64,000 bases of DNA from contig JAKSZP010009642.1 in NCBI GenBank assembly GCA_022478985.1, positions 1 to 64,000 of the forward strand. The letters are read 5' to 3'. Of this stretch, positions 45,643-56,946 are shown piece after piece. This stretch comes from Massospora cicadina. Its lineage: Eukaryota; Entomophthoromycota; Entomophthoromycetes; Entomophthorales; Entomophthoraceae. How positions within the stretch are numbered: the first letter of the stretch is position 1; each line of letters opens with the position of its first letter. The translations under genes were made by a program, and so were the position numbers. The notes beneath the pieces are model-generated. The model saw only the letters and a program-made list of their open reading frames with translations. It did not search any database and had not been told where the DNA came from.

Positions 45643-46331
45643 AACCAGATTATCAAGTGTATGATATATTATTAGAAGCATACACTGCTCCATACCAGGG
45701 CTTTATCAGCAAGCATGGTTTAAAACAATTTCCCATAGTCCATCTACTTTTTCCTTACTCAACGCGTCTTATTGTGTCCTTCTACTTAGCACGTTTCCTC
45801 TTCATCTCCTTCTCACTGCTGCCTCCTTAGAGCGCGGTTCTTTGGCTACACGCCATACTAGGACTATCTCAGTCAATCTCACTATAATATGTCCAAGAAA
45901 ATATATGTTTCCCCCAGGTTAGGCTTCTATGACTCCATGCCGTTAAGGGATATTTTGGTCAGCTTCACCAATTCCTTGGTTCCTGTACTCCCCCAGGCTG
46001 GGCTCTCCGTTTTCAATCAGAGTGTATCTTCTGACTCTTCATCCTCATGCCTCTTTATGGCAGACTAGTTTCAACATGAGCTGATCCTGCCAATGTTCAT
46101 AGTCTTTTTTGATCCCATCTTAATTCATCCCCCTTCCCCCCACTAGACAATGATAGGTGGGAACACCGCCAGATTCTCTTGATTGCAGCAAATATAAAAT
46201 CAAAAGATTCATTTTATGTTTTCTCAATTTTTGTTCTTATTATTTTTTTATCTTTCATATATTTTTTCTTTTCTCGATTTTTGCAATGGTTTTAACCTAT
46301 TATCAGTAGGTGCAAAGATCTTTTGAACTCT
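45643..46331. other. Non-coding stretch between candidate LTR and element C
   Basis: By position this would be the 3' interior of the minus-strand element whose LTR is 45029-45632, but I see no coding similarity. It is moderately GC-rich near 45770-46160. Confidence 0.35.
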
Positions 46332-46833
46332 TGAAACACGAGAAAATAGTCAACCAGCTGAGTTTTCTATCTCTCAAAGCAACGGGAAAGTAGTCAACTG
46401 GCTGAGGAATTAAAAATAAGAAGGCTTAAAGCTGTAATTCCAGGAGTCAGGATATTCAACAATGAGAAGTTCTTGAAAGAATCATTTATCAAAAGTTAAT
46501 GAGAAGATCTCAAGACAAGATAAGTAATGTTTATTTTACTTAAAAATTTGATTAATTATAGAAAATCAAGATTTGTTTTATCAAGATGGACTTCTAGGCT
46601 CTCTTCATCAGGATCTTTCATCAGACGCTGTCAATCTGCTTTCATAGTGTTTTTTGAGAGTATATTGGCAATTGTCTATTTAGATAAGAAGCTTTCAAGT
46701 CAGTGGTAGATGTAATTCTGGCAATTGATGTTCTGGTGTAGAAATGACTCCTTCACCAATTTATTTATTAATGAGAGAATCTTCTCAGAAAGTAAATTCA
46801 GTATCATTTCCATCATTATTCATATGTCAGACA
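46332..46833 (-). repeat. 3' LTR of element C
   Basis: Aligns with 54095-54593 through AAATAGTCAAC, GGAAAGTAGTCAACTGGC, AAAAATAAGAAGGCTT and ATGGACTTCTAGG. On the minus strand it starts TGTCTGACAT. Confidence 0.85.
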
Positions 46834-46845
46834 ATGCCCCCCTCA
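46834..46845 (-). other. Polypurine tract of element C
   Basis: The minus strand reads TTGAGGGGGGCAT directly before the LTR start TGTCTG; it overlaps the end of the integrase frame. Confidence 0.7.
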
Positions 46846-46849
46846 AGAT

Positions 46850-47900
46850 CCTGTCAAAGAGGGACATAGGGCCTAAGGAATTGAGCATGAACTTGATTGA
46901 CTACATATCCCTTGGCCAAATTGGTGATGGAATATTAGAAGTTGACTTTGTGAATAATTTGATACAGACATACCACATAATGTTAAGCTTGTTAGGTTTT
47001 TCTTCTAGTTGATGATGGTAAACATAACAATATCTCCCATGAAATATGGGTAATGCAGGTTATCTGACATTTACTTTGTTAAGTTTCTCTAGAGGTCATG
47101 GATATTATTCCTTCCATAGCAAGAGCCTGTAACTGAACTATCTTATCCGCTAGAGCTCTCAAGTTAAGAAGCAGTATTTTATACAGAGTTGTTTAATTAT
47201 GTTTTACAACAATGGGCAATCTGGGTTCATTCCATATAAAGCTTAAATGGGGAAATCTTAATAACTCATTGATAGCTTATTCTGTAATCCAGAAATGCGC
47301 TAAGAAGGTAATGGTTCCAACGATGAGGATCTGAAGTTGGAATCTTTCACAGGATAGGAACCAAAGTCCCATTAGCACGCTCAACTGCTCCATTGGATGA
47401 AGGGTTATAGGGAGCAACAAAATGATGACTAGTATTAGACAACAAAGTCAGCTCACATATTACCATTGACGTTAAATTGAGACCATTATCTGATAATAAT
47501 ACTTAAGGGCACCCATGCTGGGTGAGAACGTGTTGAAATAAAACACCTCAGCGGCTTTAGCAACAGTGGTAATACCAAAATAACTTCCACCCATTTAGTT
47601 AAATGGTCTATGGTCAGCAGTATATACTTATGGCATGGAGCCCTGTTGGTGAAGGCCCCTCTACATCTATACTAACCACGTGGAAAGGTCCTGAAGGTGC
47701 CACAACTCGATGTTGATATTGAGGTCTAGGCAATCCTGGTTCTGGTAAATAAGGCACGCCTCAAAACTCATGGATGGTTTCTAACACCCTATCCCCAGAA
47801 GTACCAAGTTTTTAGCCATTAGTTGGTCTTTTTAATGGCACCATGTCCAATTGCATTACGTCCTTCCAAAATTACTTCCATTTGTGAAGAGGGGCGGATA
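46850..47900 (-). pseudogene. Element C integrase remnant
   Basis: Minus-strand pieces match the integrase of B: DCLDLNINIELWHLQDLSTW (core entry), PFN.MGGSYFGITTVAKAAE (DHxTKWVxxxPxxxATA block), HPMEQLSVLMGLWFLSCE (NGAVERANGTLxxxL block with the catalytic Glu), and the NQVHAQFLRPYVPL end. Many stops. Confidence 0.75.
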
Positions 47901-47959
47901 TAGGGGATTCATCTAACATTGATAAGTTTATAGTACAATTCTTCTCAAATCTGAGTGTT

Positions 47960-48480
47960 TTTGGTCTTCTTATGTAGTTTTTCCTGCATTTCTTTAGTCT
48001 CAAGAGAAAATTTTTCAAGTCAGCCAACAAGATCATAAGTTCTATCCTCTTCAGAAGTGAGCACAGCCAAGATGGGCACTCTGGATAAACCATATGCATT
48101 TAAAGAATAGTTCCGGCATGGTGTTCAATAGAGAAATCATAATTTTGACAAGAGAAGGGCCCAATGTTCTAACCATCCGTCAGGGTCCTTCATTTGTTGT
48201 AGCCATTGTAATGAGGAATGATTGGTGACCACAGTGAAATGAGTCTATACAGATGGAGACGGAACTGTTTATTAGCTAACAGGACATCCAGGCACTCCCG
48301 CTCAGTTATGCTATAATTCCTCTAAACCTTAAATACTGTCTTACTATAGTAGGCAACTGGATGATCTACCTTATCATCATCATGCTTAGTGAGGATTGCT
48401 CCAACTGTGACATCACGGGCATTGGTGAAAAATATAAAAAGCTGATCAATTCAAGGATGTATTATAATTAGTTGTGTACA
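47960..48480 (-). pseudogene. Element C RNase H remnant
   Basis: NYSITERECLDVLLANKQFR near 48310-48260 is the YSxTExExLAxLxAxKxFR block; WSPIIPHYNGYNK then RTLTDG resembles TDHxSLxWLxxMxDPDG; DFSIEHHAGT matches DFxIxHxxGT. Directly downstream of RT on the minus strand. Confidence 0.8.
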
Positions 48481-48489
48481 CAAGGCAGT

Positions 48490-48985
48490 CCTAAGAAAAC
48501 TGAAAGCTAGTTCTTGTTCAGGTTTCCACTCAAACGGTACTCCTTTTTGTAACAAGTAAGTTAGGGGTTCTGATAACTCAGCAAATCTAGGGATAAACTG
48601 CCTGTAGTATCTGACTATTCTAAAAATACTTGTGTATCTCTTAAGCTAGCAGGCGGGACATTTTCTTTTTGGCGTCAATCTTTTTGGGAAGAGATTAAAT
48701 TCCTTTCTTTGTTACCTGATGCCCAAGAAACTACATCTTGTTATGAAAGATGAACATTTTTATGGTTTCAACTTTAGTAAGGCTTTCCAAAGTCAATGAC
48801 AATTTTCTCAAGGGTCACCCATATGAGATGTGAATGTCTTTAAGAATATAGTTATGTCGTTGAGGTAAACTAAAACTCAGGAAAGTTTGATATCACCTAA
48901 AATCTCTTTCATTGCTTGTTAGAAGGTAGCCAGACGTTACACAATCCCTGTGGCATTCTGGTGTTCTCAAACAATCTTTAAGGTC
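48490..48985 (-). pseudogene. Element C reverse transcriptase, C-terminal part
   Basis: The minus strand gives EHQNATGIV.RLATF.QAM (MPFGLxNAPATFQxAM block), ISNFPEF then FTSTT.LYS (YLDDI region, decayed) and the connection YFRNSQILQAVYPxIC (YYRxFIPxFA). The N-terminal part of the same gene lies at 50596-50960, beyond a ~1.6-kb insertion. Confidence 0.7.
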
Positions 48986-50595
48986 TAAGGGGCCAGCCAT
49001 CAAGCTGGACAGGGGTGTCAGACATTTACATGTTTGATATGGTGAAAAAGAGTAGTTTGGTGGTGAATAATTCTAATAGTACACAAAAAACACTTTTTGA
49101 TTCTTGGTGGAATCCCTTAACTCAGAGAAATCATTCTACTACTAACCTTTGGCCAAGCCCTCTGATTGAGATGGTGAGGGCACTCTGCAACCTTGGCGGA
49201 ATAGGTCAATTCACCTAAAAAATTGATAAAGCACCAGCTTGAATTTGGTGCAAGTTTCTAAGGAAGAGCGTCCCCTTGTTATAATCCTGAAGGAAGTTCA
49301 GGAAAGTGAAATTGTTTACTAACCAATGGACACTTAAAAACTTAGGAACTTAGGATTTTAGCCAAACTAACCAAATGAGCAAGATGGATGTTTGGTGGGA
49401 CTATATAAAATGCTCCCCATGGATATGTCATTGCAGGGTTTGAATATCTGCAATTCAAGCCAATGCTAAAATGGTCCAATCTATGTTTGCAGGTATCTCA
49501 CTAATAGCCTCAAGTACTTTAGATACTAAGCAGCGCCAATTTAATAAAGGTTTCTCATCTATAAATCCCCAAATTTTTTGTTACTAATACAATCCTATAT
49601 TAATCAGATTTTCTTATATCTCATATTAATCTTTGTATTTAAAAATAATTAGCTATTGTGAGTTACAAATACTCTGGCAACTGATATATTGTTGAAATCC
49701 TGTATAATTAGCACCTGCAAGCATATCACTAATATAGAATTCCAACAAGGGGTGTTCACTCCTTTAAAACTAAATAGGGTTCAAATCTCAAGGCCCTTTC
49801 TCTCGCCTAGATCTCTGACCTAGGGCATACCTTAGATGAGAGAAGGGTGTCTATTGCTTCACCCTGTTTGCCACATGCCCACCACTCTTAGCCCAATCCA
49901 AATTTTCATCCTAGTATCAAAATCTGCAAGTTTTTATTTGATAAAAAAGTAAGCTTTGTGAATACTTTAGGTGGATTCAAGAGCACCCACCATAGTTTCC
50001 AGTTTCCTGCCTCCAACTGTTAGTTCAACCAGAAGTTAATTTAAAAGGAGAAAACTTACCTAGAAAGCAAAATTTGAGCAAAAAGTTGAGGAAAAGAGGG
50101 CAAAAAGGGTTTCAGAATTTTCTCTCCATTCTGGAATCAAAAATGTGAAATTGAAAATTCGAAAACTTGGGGAGAATGACTTGAAAATAGATTGGAAGTC
50201 AACTGATACTATCAAGGCAAAATCGAGGATCAAATCTGTTATTTAACAGAGTTGAAAATGAAATGGGTTCCCTATCACAATTGTGCTTAGAAGCTGTTTA
50301 CCCCCTTTCAACATATAACCCATCGTTTTGCTGGTAATAGGATGTTGGGTTATTCTCTTGTTATTATTCTTCTTTAGTTTATTAAAAATTTATCATTTGA
50401 AAGTCTTTTTGTATTTAGTTAATAAACAAATGTGAAATATGGGCGCTAATGCACTGGGTTGAAGCTTGGCCAAAACCCCTGTCAACGCGCCCACCCAGAG
50501 CTCATTGATACCAGCGGTGCTTTGTGGACCTTGGCTAGACCTTTGGGTCTTGGCGTATCCATGTAAAAAGCCAGGTTTTTACATAGCACGTGGGG
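48986..50595. mobile_element. Unidentified ~1.6-kb insertion in the RT of element C
   Basis: RT of element C breaks here: conserved blocks before and after are adjacent in relatives but 1.6 kb apart in C. Flanks show short similar sequences (caaacaatcttta near 48966-48980; atacaatcctttc near 50601-50613), a possible decayed TSD of 11-14 bp. The segment 50440-50595 keeps CpGs, includes ATACCAGCGGT like the SINE box A, and a 9-bp perfect inverted repeat (50561-50569 with 50576-50584). The rest is AT-rich without known motifs, so this may be more than one insertion. Confidence 0.5.
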
Positions 50596-51000
50596 TTCAT
50601 AATACAATCCTTTCATTGGCAATTAGGGCATATTTAGGTCAGCCTTCAGGTTCCAGTTCTATTTGACAATAACACTTGCTAGATCCATGGCCAAAAAGTA
50701 TTGAGCACTGGCAAGTAACTGAATAAGATTGTCAATCCAAGGAAGAGGATAACCACCCTTTTTAGTAATAGCATTCAGGTGACAGTAATACATCACCACT
50801 CTATGACTACCATATTTTCTTTAGACTAAAAGGGGAGAAGCCCAGTGACTACAAGATGGAGCCTATAACGCAAATATAGTAGTTGTTTAAGTTCAACCGT
50901 CACCTGAGATTCTTCAACCTTAATCTTTTGATACAGTTAGGCGCAGAAAGGGGGTGCATCTTTAGTCTCTACTTATTGTAATACACCAACTATTTTACTA
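50596..51000 (-). pseudogene. Element C reverse transcriptase, N-terminal part
   Basis: The minus strand reads GFSPFSLKKIW (WASPVVLVKKKDG), GSHRVVMYYCHLNAITKKGG (DYRxLNxxT), YPLPWIDNLIQLLASAQYFL then AMDLAS (YPLPxIDxxLxxLxGAxxFSxLDLxS), and QIELEPEG.PKYALIAN (QIxLxPEDxxKTAFxT). This order is unambiguous for Ty3/Gypsy RT. The gene continues at 48985 after the insertion. Confidence 0.85.
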
Positions 51001-51199
51001 AACTCATATGTAGAATAGGAAAAAGATCAGCTCTTTCTTCCAATAATTGTCTATTTCTTTAAGCTTATCAGTGAGTAGTTCAAGGCTAATGGAAGGGCTG
51101 GTATGACCAACTGTAGGGGGCTGCTCAAGACCCATATATCTTAGTTCCCAAAATCTATTAATATCTTCTACTTTGTCAACAGTCAATGGATGAATGAAA

Positions 51200-51420
51200 G
51201 CAATTGGGGATTCAGTCCAACATTCATTGATTTATCCGTTAAGCTTGCTAATAAAACCAAAATAGAACCAGAATATGCAGGACCTAAAAGCCCCAGACAA
51301 GTCAACTCTCCTTTTACCAAAGGGTTTGATGTCCCTGAATTTCTAATAGTTTCCCAGGGGGTATAGTAACATTAATTTGAGTGTCCACAATAATTTGAGA
51401 TTTGGCGGAGTTACCATTGC
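51200..51420 (-). pseudogene. Element C dUTPase-like domain remnant
   Basis: On the minus strand, QINVTIPPGKLLEIQGH (about 51382-51330) matches the IPPG strand of motif 1, and GLLGPAYSGSILVLLASL (51292-51239) matches motif 3 and the next strand (GVIDEDYRGxVxVxLxN), keeping Tyr and Gly but with Asp replaced. SFIHPL follows where the family has AQLIxxxI. It lies just upstream of RT, as in A, B and D. Confidence 0.58.
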
Positions 51421-52200
51421 ATTGGGTAAATAAAGAGGCATATCTTTGTACCTATCGACTAGCTTAGGAGGAAGTCAGACTCTAGACTCATGTACATGAT
51501 ACTATACCCAATCAATCTTATTTTATTTTTAAGTAATCATGATAATAATCAAATTTTCAGTTTTATCATGAGGAGTTTTAAAATTATCAGCACTCAATGT
51601 CCAAGGAGAGAAAGAAATACTTCATAATTGATAATAGCTACATGATACCTTAAATATTGTGTATCATGCAAGAGACTGTAGTTGAATTGTTTAAGGCAAT
51701 AGCAGAGGTTGTTATCAATAATTTTCCAAATCATATAGGTAAAGATGAGTACACTCCAATAGCTCAAGTGCAGAGAGGACCAGTAGTTTCATACTCCATA
51801 TAGTGAGGTACACTAAGCCATCTTGATCCGCTTCATAAGTTGGAAGATATGAAATTAACAGGTGAGCCACTATCCACAATGGCTAGGACTGGAATATTCT
51901 GAATATTCAGTGCTACTTGAGTACTAAGCTACTAAACTGTGGGGCAAAGTGTGGAACATTAGTGTCTCGTTGGCCAAGGAATAAGATAAAGTAGAATCTC
52001 TATTATCATTTGGAGACCTATCACCTCCTCCAATTCCAATTAAGTAATATGTTCAATATTATTAGGTAAAATTGGCTTAGGTTGAAGCTTAGTGGTATTA
52101 CAACTTGAAGAGCTTCAACTTTCATGTTGACCCCTCACTTCCCGCCATATCTGAACGTTGTTTCAACAATTTTGTGCCTGATGATGGGTTCCGTTACAAA
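51421..52200 (-). pseudogene. Element C gag-pol linker / presumed protease region
   Basis: Decayed minus-strand frames between gag and the dUTPase-like domain. I find no reliable protease active-site motif; GPVVHCGx-type and DSGSPVNFIS-like pieces near 51850-51890 (cactatccacaatggctagg region) may be its remnant. Confidence 0.35.
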
Positions 52201-52227
52201 TGGTACACCAGATCTCATTCTTTGACT

Positions 52228-53650
52228 CTACTGCATGTACTCTGGGTCAGTTAGAGGTGTTAAGGTATTTGTGAACCCATTCTGACTGTGGATTTTGATA
52301 AGAGCTTCCTTAATATCCTGGATATAATTGAAAGTACGTTTCAGGCCAAACATGTGGAGTTGAACTTTGGTACATGGGTCTAAAGCTGGAATTACTGCTG
52401 TAATAGCATCATACAAACTAATTCTTTTAGTAGTCATTAAAAGGTTGAGTGTTGACATAGAAACGAATAGTAAAATCAGAGGGGCTTTCTCCCTTATTCA
52501 ATTAAATGCCCATGAAAGCCTGCTTCTGTTTTGCAAGGTTTGTTCACTTCCAAATGCTTTGAATTAGAGCTGTTTAAACTTGACTCCAAGATTGGCATTT
52601 CAAGAGGTGAGGTGCCATTATCTCTCTGCAGCACTACTTAAACAGTAATGAATACGTTTGAACTTTTGATGGTTGGTTGTTTCTTCCATTGCACTCTCAT
52701 AGGCATGAAAAAATAAAGCAATGCTCTCATTTCTTATGCGAAATACTTTTAAAATGTTTTTGAAAGAAGAAGTCACTGGGGTCAATAAAGTTTTATTGTC
52801 AGCGACCACGCAGGGGCAGAAGATTTAATGTCAGTTTCAGTCAGTGGAGCCAGTATGATAATTTTTTCTTCAGATAATATCTAATATTTCTTGAGTTTCT
52901 CTCAAAATTTTATTTTTAATGAAGATTCTGAAGTCTTTTTATTGAGCTGTTCTTTCAAAGTCTGAATCTTAGTTTTATGGGCTTATAATTGAGCTTCACA
53001 TTGGCATATTAAGTCAGTAAAGCATTTACAGTTGTCATCCAATCAGCTTAGATGACCATGAACAACTTTGATAAATGCAACAAAGCTATTCATTTCAGCG
53101 GAAAAGACACTTAAAGTAAGTTGAGGTTCAAAGGGGCTTCCATTGAGGCGGACCTTGCATCCAGTAGCCACCTTTTCCAATTGACACTACAAGGTAGCTA
53201 TAACATTGTATATATCTTCTAGCCATGAACCATCATCTCCAGATACAGGGATAGCTGATCCTGGAGGTTCTGGAGGCCCGTTTCTTCCATATGATCCAGA
53301 AGGACCTTAAGCCCTCTGTGCCCAGGAGGCCCTTCCACGACGTCTTGTTGGGTTAATTCCTGACAACGTTGCTTCAAAGATTGTAACGCAACTTTGATAT
53401 GATTAATTCTCTGAGCCCAACCAGAATCATATTCTTAAAATTGTTGCTTGAATTGATCATCAAAATACCCAGAGATCCCTCTATCAGTTACAAATTTACA
53501 TTCAATTTTTCTTTTATCAAACATCAATTGTCTGAAATAGCATCTCTGTTTTCATGAACCTAAGCTGAAGCAGTACTATAAAAGTTTACAATGCTGAGTA
53601 TAATTTGTGAGACATTCCTAGTTGTCTGTTTACCTCAAAATGATGTACTC
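52228..53650 (-). pseudogene. Element C gag remnant
   Basis: MSTLNLLMTTKRISLYDAIT then AVIPALDPCTKVQLHMFGLK and YIQDIKEALIKIH (52458-52228) align with the gag of B (LIAEKRLTLDDAITALFSAF, ILFYLKAVKSSWTSLIHIKE). FFHAYESAMEETTNHQKFKR then IHYCLSSAAE (52809-52618) aligns with YEFAMEEATDTQRLKHLTNC. A collagen-like Gly-rich stretch in the N-terminal part (about 53220-53340) is unusual. Confidence 0.75.
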
Positions 53651-54069
53651 CACGGATCTGAAGAAGATGAGCAACGCAGGATGTAGAAAGTGACGAAAAT
53701 AATGATTGCTACCAGTTGCCAACTCACTAGCCGGTAATTGGGTTGAGTAATATAGTATGCTCATTGTAGAGAGTACCACAGAAGCCCTGGAGAAGAAAGA
53801 ACGATTTCCATTAAATTAAATCACATGAAGTAATGCTTAATTTTATTTCCAATATTTTTGACATGAACTTGATACTGATGCTAATCAACATTAGGGATAG
53901 TTAATTCCAAATTATCTTGGAACTCTAAGGCTTCAGGCTGCAAAGGAGCTACTTGTATCTATATGTAGTGACCCAGTTATTCACACTTCTGGTACAATCT
54001 TGTTTTTATTTTGATTTTCATTATTATCCATGGCATGATGGACGTTTTTACTTGCAACATCTTGGAGCC

Positions 54070-54086
54070 CCCTATAGTAAGCACCA
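54070..54086 (-). other. Primer binding site of element C
   Basis: The minus strand reads TGGTGCTTACTATAGGGGG a few bases after the 5' LTR end, the best preserved PBS in the window. Confidence 0.75.
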
Positions 54087-54094
54087 CTTTTTTC

Positions 54095-54593
54095 AGAACA
54101 TAGGTAAAATAGTCAACTGGCTGTTTTGATATCTCTCAAGTCAATTGGAAAGTAGTCAACTGGCCAAGGAATCAAAAATAAGAAGGCTTGAAGCTGTAAT
54201 CTCAGAAAGCAGGTAATTTTTGTAATAAGGTACTGAAGAATCACTTAATGAAATTAAACAAAAAGATCTTAAGACAAGTAAAGTGTTGTTAATTTATTTA
54301 AAAACTGCAAATATTTATAAAAATTAGGTTTTTTTTCAACGAGGTGGACTTCTAGGATCTCTTTGTACAGTATATTTAATCAACTGCTATCAGGATGATA
54401 ATTAAGATGATTCCTAGAAGAGATCAGAGATTGTCCATTTAAATCAGAAGCTGTCACTTTAGGGGTAGCTGAAAATTCTGCCAATCAAGGTTTTGGGTTA
54501 GAAATGACCCCTTCATCAATAAACTTATCACCAAGGAAATCTTCTCAGGAAGTAGAGTTGATCTCATCTCCAATACCATCCCAATGTCTGATA
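54095..54593 (-). repeat. 5' LTR of element C
   Basis: Partner of 46332-46833; boundaries read from the alignment. On the minus strand it begins TATCAGACAT (from TGTCTGACAT). Confidence 0.85.
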
Positions 54594-54639
54594 GTCATTC
54601 CACTGTTACTAATAAAAAGAAACAATGGTTATTATGAAT

Positions 54640-55190
54640 AATGATGGATTTTAGGAAGCTAAGTTAGCCACACAAAGGAGGACAGCTATCCCATTTCATG
54701 AGAGATGATGCTCTGGCTCAACTCACTGGCTTAAATTATTTTCCACATTAACAATCACCAGAAGTTACTTGCAGGTGTATTTATCACCATATTATCAATA
54801 AAAATGCGCCTCAGATATTCACTGAAAGATTATCACAACCTAACCATCCCCTCAGGAAATTAGTTATGCGCATGCCTCATTCCAGTGTGCAATGTATCAC
54901 ATCATGCAAGATCTCAAACTGAGCTGCGTAATTGTTTATTTAAATGACATTACAGTGTTCTAAAAACCTTTATTGATTATCTTGATCATCTCAAATCAGT
55001 TTTTCAAAGATTACAAGAAAAATAATATCAAACTTAAACCTGCAAAATGTACCTTTTTACAACAAGAATTGAAATTCCTAGGACATGCCATTACATGGGA
55101 AGAGATTTGACTTGCTTATGATTTTTTAAGTGATTTCCAAGGTGCCTGAACTGAAGAGCATCAGAGATATACCGGTACTCTTAAATATGG
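54640..55190 (+). pseudogene. Element G reverse transcriptase remnant (N-terminus missing)
   Basis: RDDALAQLTGLNYFPH (54704-54750) matches DDxLxxLxGxxYFS; LSCVIVYLNDITVF (54918-54960) is the catalytic block with YLND for YLDD, so inactive; FLGHAITW and VLLNMGEFYHQFNPNLGQLN (55160-55230) close RT. Confidence 0.8.
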
Positions 55191-55239
55191 GGGAGTTTTA
55201 CCATCAATTTAACCCCAATCTTGGTCAACTAAACAAACC

Positions 55240-55750
55240 CCTCGTTCATCTACTTTCAAAAATACCCTTTTTATGGGAAGTAAAACAATGAACCACTTTT
55301 GAGACTATAAAGAATTTCTTAAAAGAAGATCAATTTTTTTACAGCTGAATTAGGGGAAGCCTAAAACCTTTTTACATACCCTTCCAATATGGCTGTAGGG
55401 GCCATTCTCTCACAAGTATATGAAGTCATTGACCACCTGGTGTCCTATTACAGAAAAATGCTTTAAAAGGCTGAGCACAATTACAGTGTCATGGAGAAAG
55501 AATGCTTAGCAGTTCTACTCATGGTAAAAATCAGATGGTCCTTCCTATATGGTATGAATTATAAAGTTGTTAAACAGCACGCTTCAATGAAGTTGCTGCA
55601 GAATATGAGAGAACCACTAGATGACTAGATTGATGGGCCCTCAAACTTCAACACTATGACTTAGATATTGTCCATTGAGTGGGGACACACCACATTAATT
55701 TGGATGGGTTGACTCACCTTCCCTTACTCCATTTATATAACAGTAAAGCT
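55240..55750 (+). pseudogene. Element G RNase H remnant
   Basis: KPLVHLLSKIPFLWEVKQ, then NYSVMEKECLAVLLMVKIRW (55481-55540, ME for TE), NEVAAEYERTTR (LLxxMxxPxxR), WALKLQHYDLDIVH and HINLDGLTHLPLL at 55690-55730: the full Gypsy RNase H order with frameshifts. Confidence 0.82.
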
Positions 55751-55779
55751 GAACTGTTACATGAACTACTCATGAGGTT

Positions 55780-56650
55780 GAACTCTTGGGAGGATAAAGA
55801 TAACCCAGTTCAAAAGTTTTTGAAATGACACTTTCAGAACACCAAGGTTCTTACTGGGATGTTATACAAAAAAAGTTGGAAAATACTGGTTACCTTACTT
55901 ATGACCTTTAATCTGGTGTCTTTATAATAGAGACACACAATGCCCTAGGACATGTCATAGCTAGAAATATGAATGTATATTGAATTAATATTACAGTTAA
56001 GGATTTCTAGACTTCATAGTGGAGGTCTTAGATGCCTGCATTACTTGTCAAAAACAAATGCTGAATAAGGCTAAGTGTAGGCATCATCCAATGACCCCTC
56101 AACAGCCATTCCATACCATCAGATTAGGTTGTATAGGTCCATTTCCTGAATTAAGAGGAGGGAATTGATATATCCTTTTAGGAATAAATCACTTCACAAA
56201 GTGGGTTGAAGCAAATTTTCATTCCGCACAAAATGCCAAGGCCACCACCAACTGCCTATTCCACAATATTTGATAGGCATGCTTTTCTACAGATTTTGCT
56301 ATGTGATAATGGGATAAACTTTACTCAGAAAGTAGGTAAGATCTTAGCAACAAGCGTGGGAGCACAACAACTCTTTTCAAACAACACAACTCATCAACAA
56401 ATGGGATTGTAGAATGAGTAAATGGAAAACAAGTCTTGATCTTGAGAAAAATTAATTTTGATTTCTCTAAATTGGGGCCAATACCTCCCAGATGCATGAA
56501 TTTCTTACTTTAAAGTTTCCATCGTATTATCAAAATGTCCTTATTCAGGGCTACATATAGTAGAAAACCATTGTTTCAGCCCTGTTGGATTGAAAAGTTA
56601 CCATTGATAACATTGAGGAGCCTGAAAAAGTGTTAATAAGATTAGCACAA
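55780..56650 (+). pseudogene. Element G integrase remnant
   Basis: CITCQKQMLNKAKCRHHPMT (56038-56098) is the second half of the HHCC finger; IGPFPELRGGN and ILLGINHFTKWVEANFHSAQ (56135-56230) hold the first catalytic block with DH changed to NH; TNCLFHNI, a degraded DNG block (GDNGINF at 56300), and NGIVE.VNGKQVLIL near 56400 for the Glu block. Confidence 0.8.
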
Positions 56651-56946
56651 AAATAAGTCTTATTCTGTTTCAATGCAATGACAAATCTGGAAAAACAGTC
56701 ACAAGAGAAGGTCATTAAGTAAATAAAACCGCCAACCTTTACCCACTTTTAAAATTTCAAATTTTAGGTTTTAATACCATAACCGCATAGACTGCTTGAA
56801 AAAATTAGATTCATCTGGGTGGACCAAGCATTATAAACCTACAATTGAGGAGAGGAATAAAAAAATTTACTGCTGAAGTTACTATTATCCTGTACATAGT
56901 TGATTCTTGTGTCAGTACTCCCCTGTCAATATTCTTAATGGGGTGA

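Larger units (their letters stand above)
46332..54593 (-). mobile_element. Ty3/Gypsy element C with ~500-bp LTRs
   Basis: LTRs of 502 bp (46332-46833) and about 499 bp (54095-54593) enclose a minus-strand interior: gag, dUTPase-like, RT (split by a ~1.6-kb insertion), RNase H, integrase. PBS and polypurine tract are at the right places. Coding remnants resemble element B closely, including the integrase end (NQVHAQFLRPYVPL.QDLEGG against NQVHS.FLCPFYPLSQDLEG). No convincing TSD. Confidence 0.88.
54594..56946 (+). mobile_element. 5'-truncated Ty3/Gypsy element G
   Basis: Plus-strand pol remnants from mid-RT to the integrase C-terminus, directly abutting the right LTR of element C. Gag and the 5' LTR are absent; most likely C inserted into or next to it, or it was truncated. 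It ends in a tgtacatagttgattct stretch like the end of the B integrase, a purine-rich tract, and a TGTTGGATAC LTR start at 56947. Confidence 0.75.

Noticed and set aside
38692..54593. Endogenous retrovirus with envelope
   Set aside because: Elements B and C have LTRs, PBS and pol, but the integrase frame runs almost directly into the polypurine tract with no room for an envelope gene; they are Ty3/Gypsy retrotransposons.
46332..54593. TSD for element C
   Set aside because: The flanking pentamers ACTCT and GTCAT do not match, so I do not claim a duplication.
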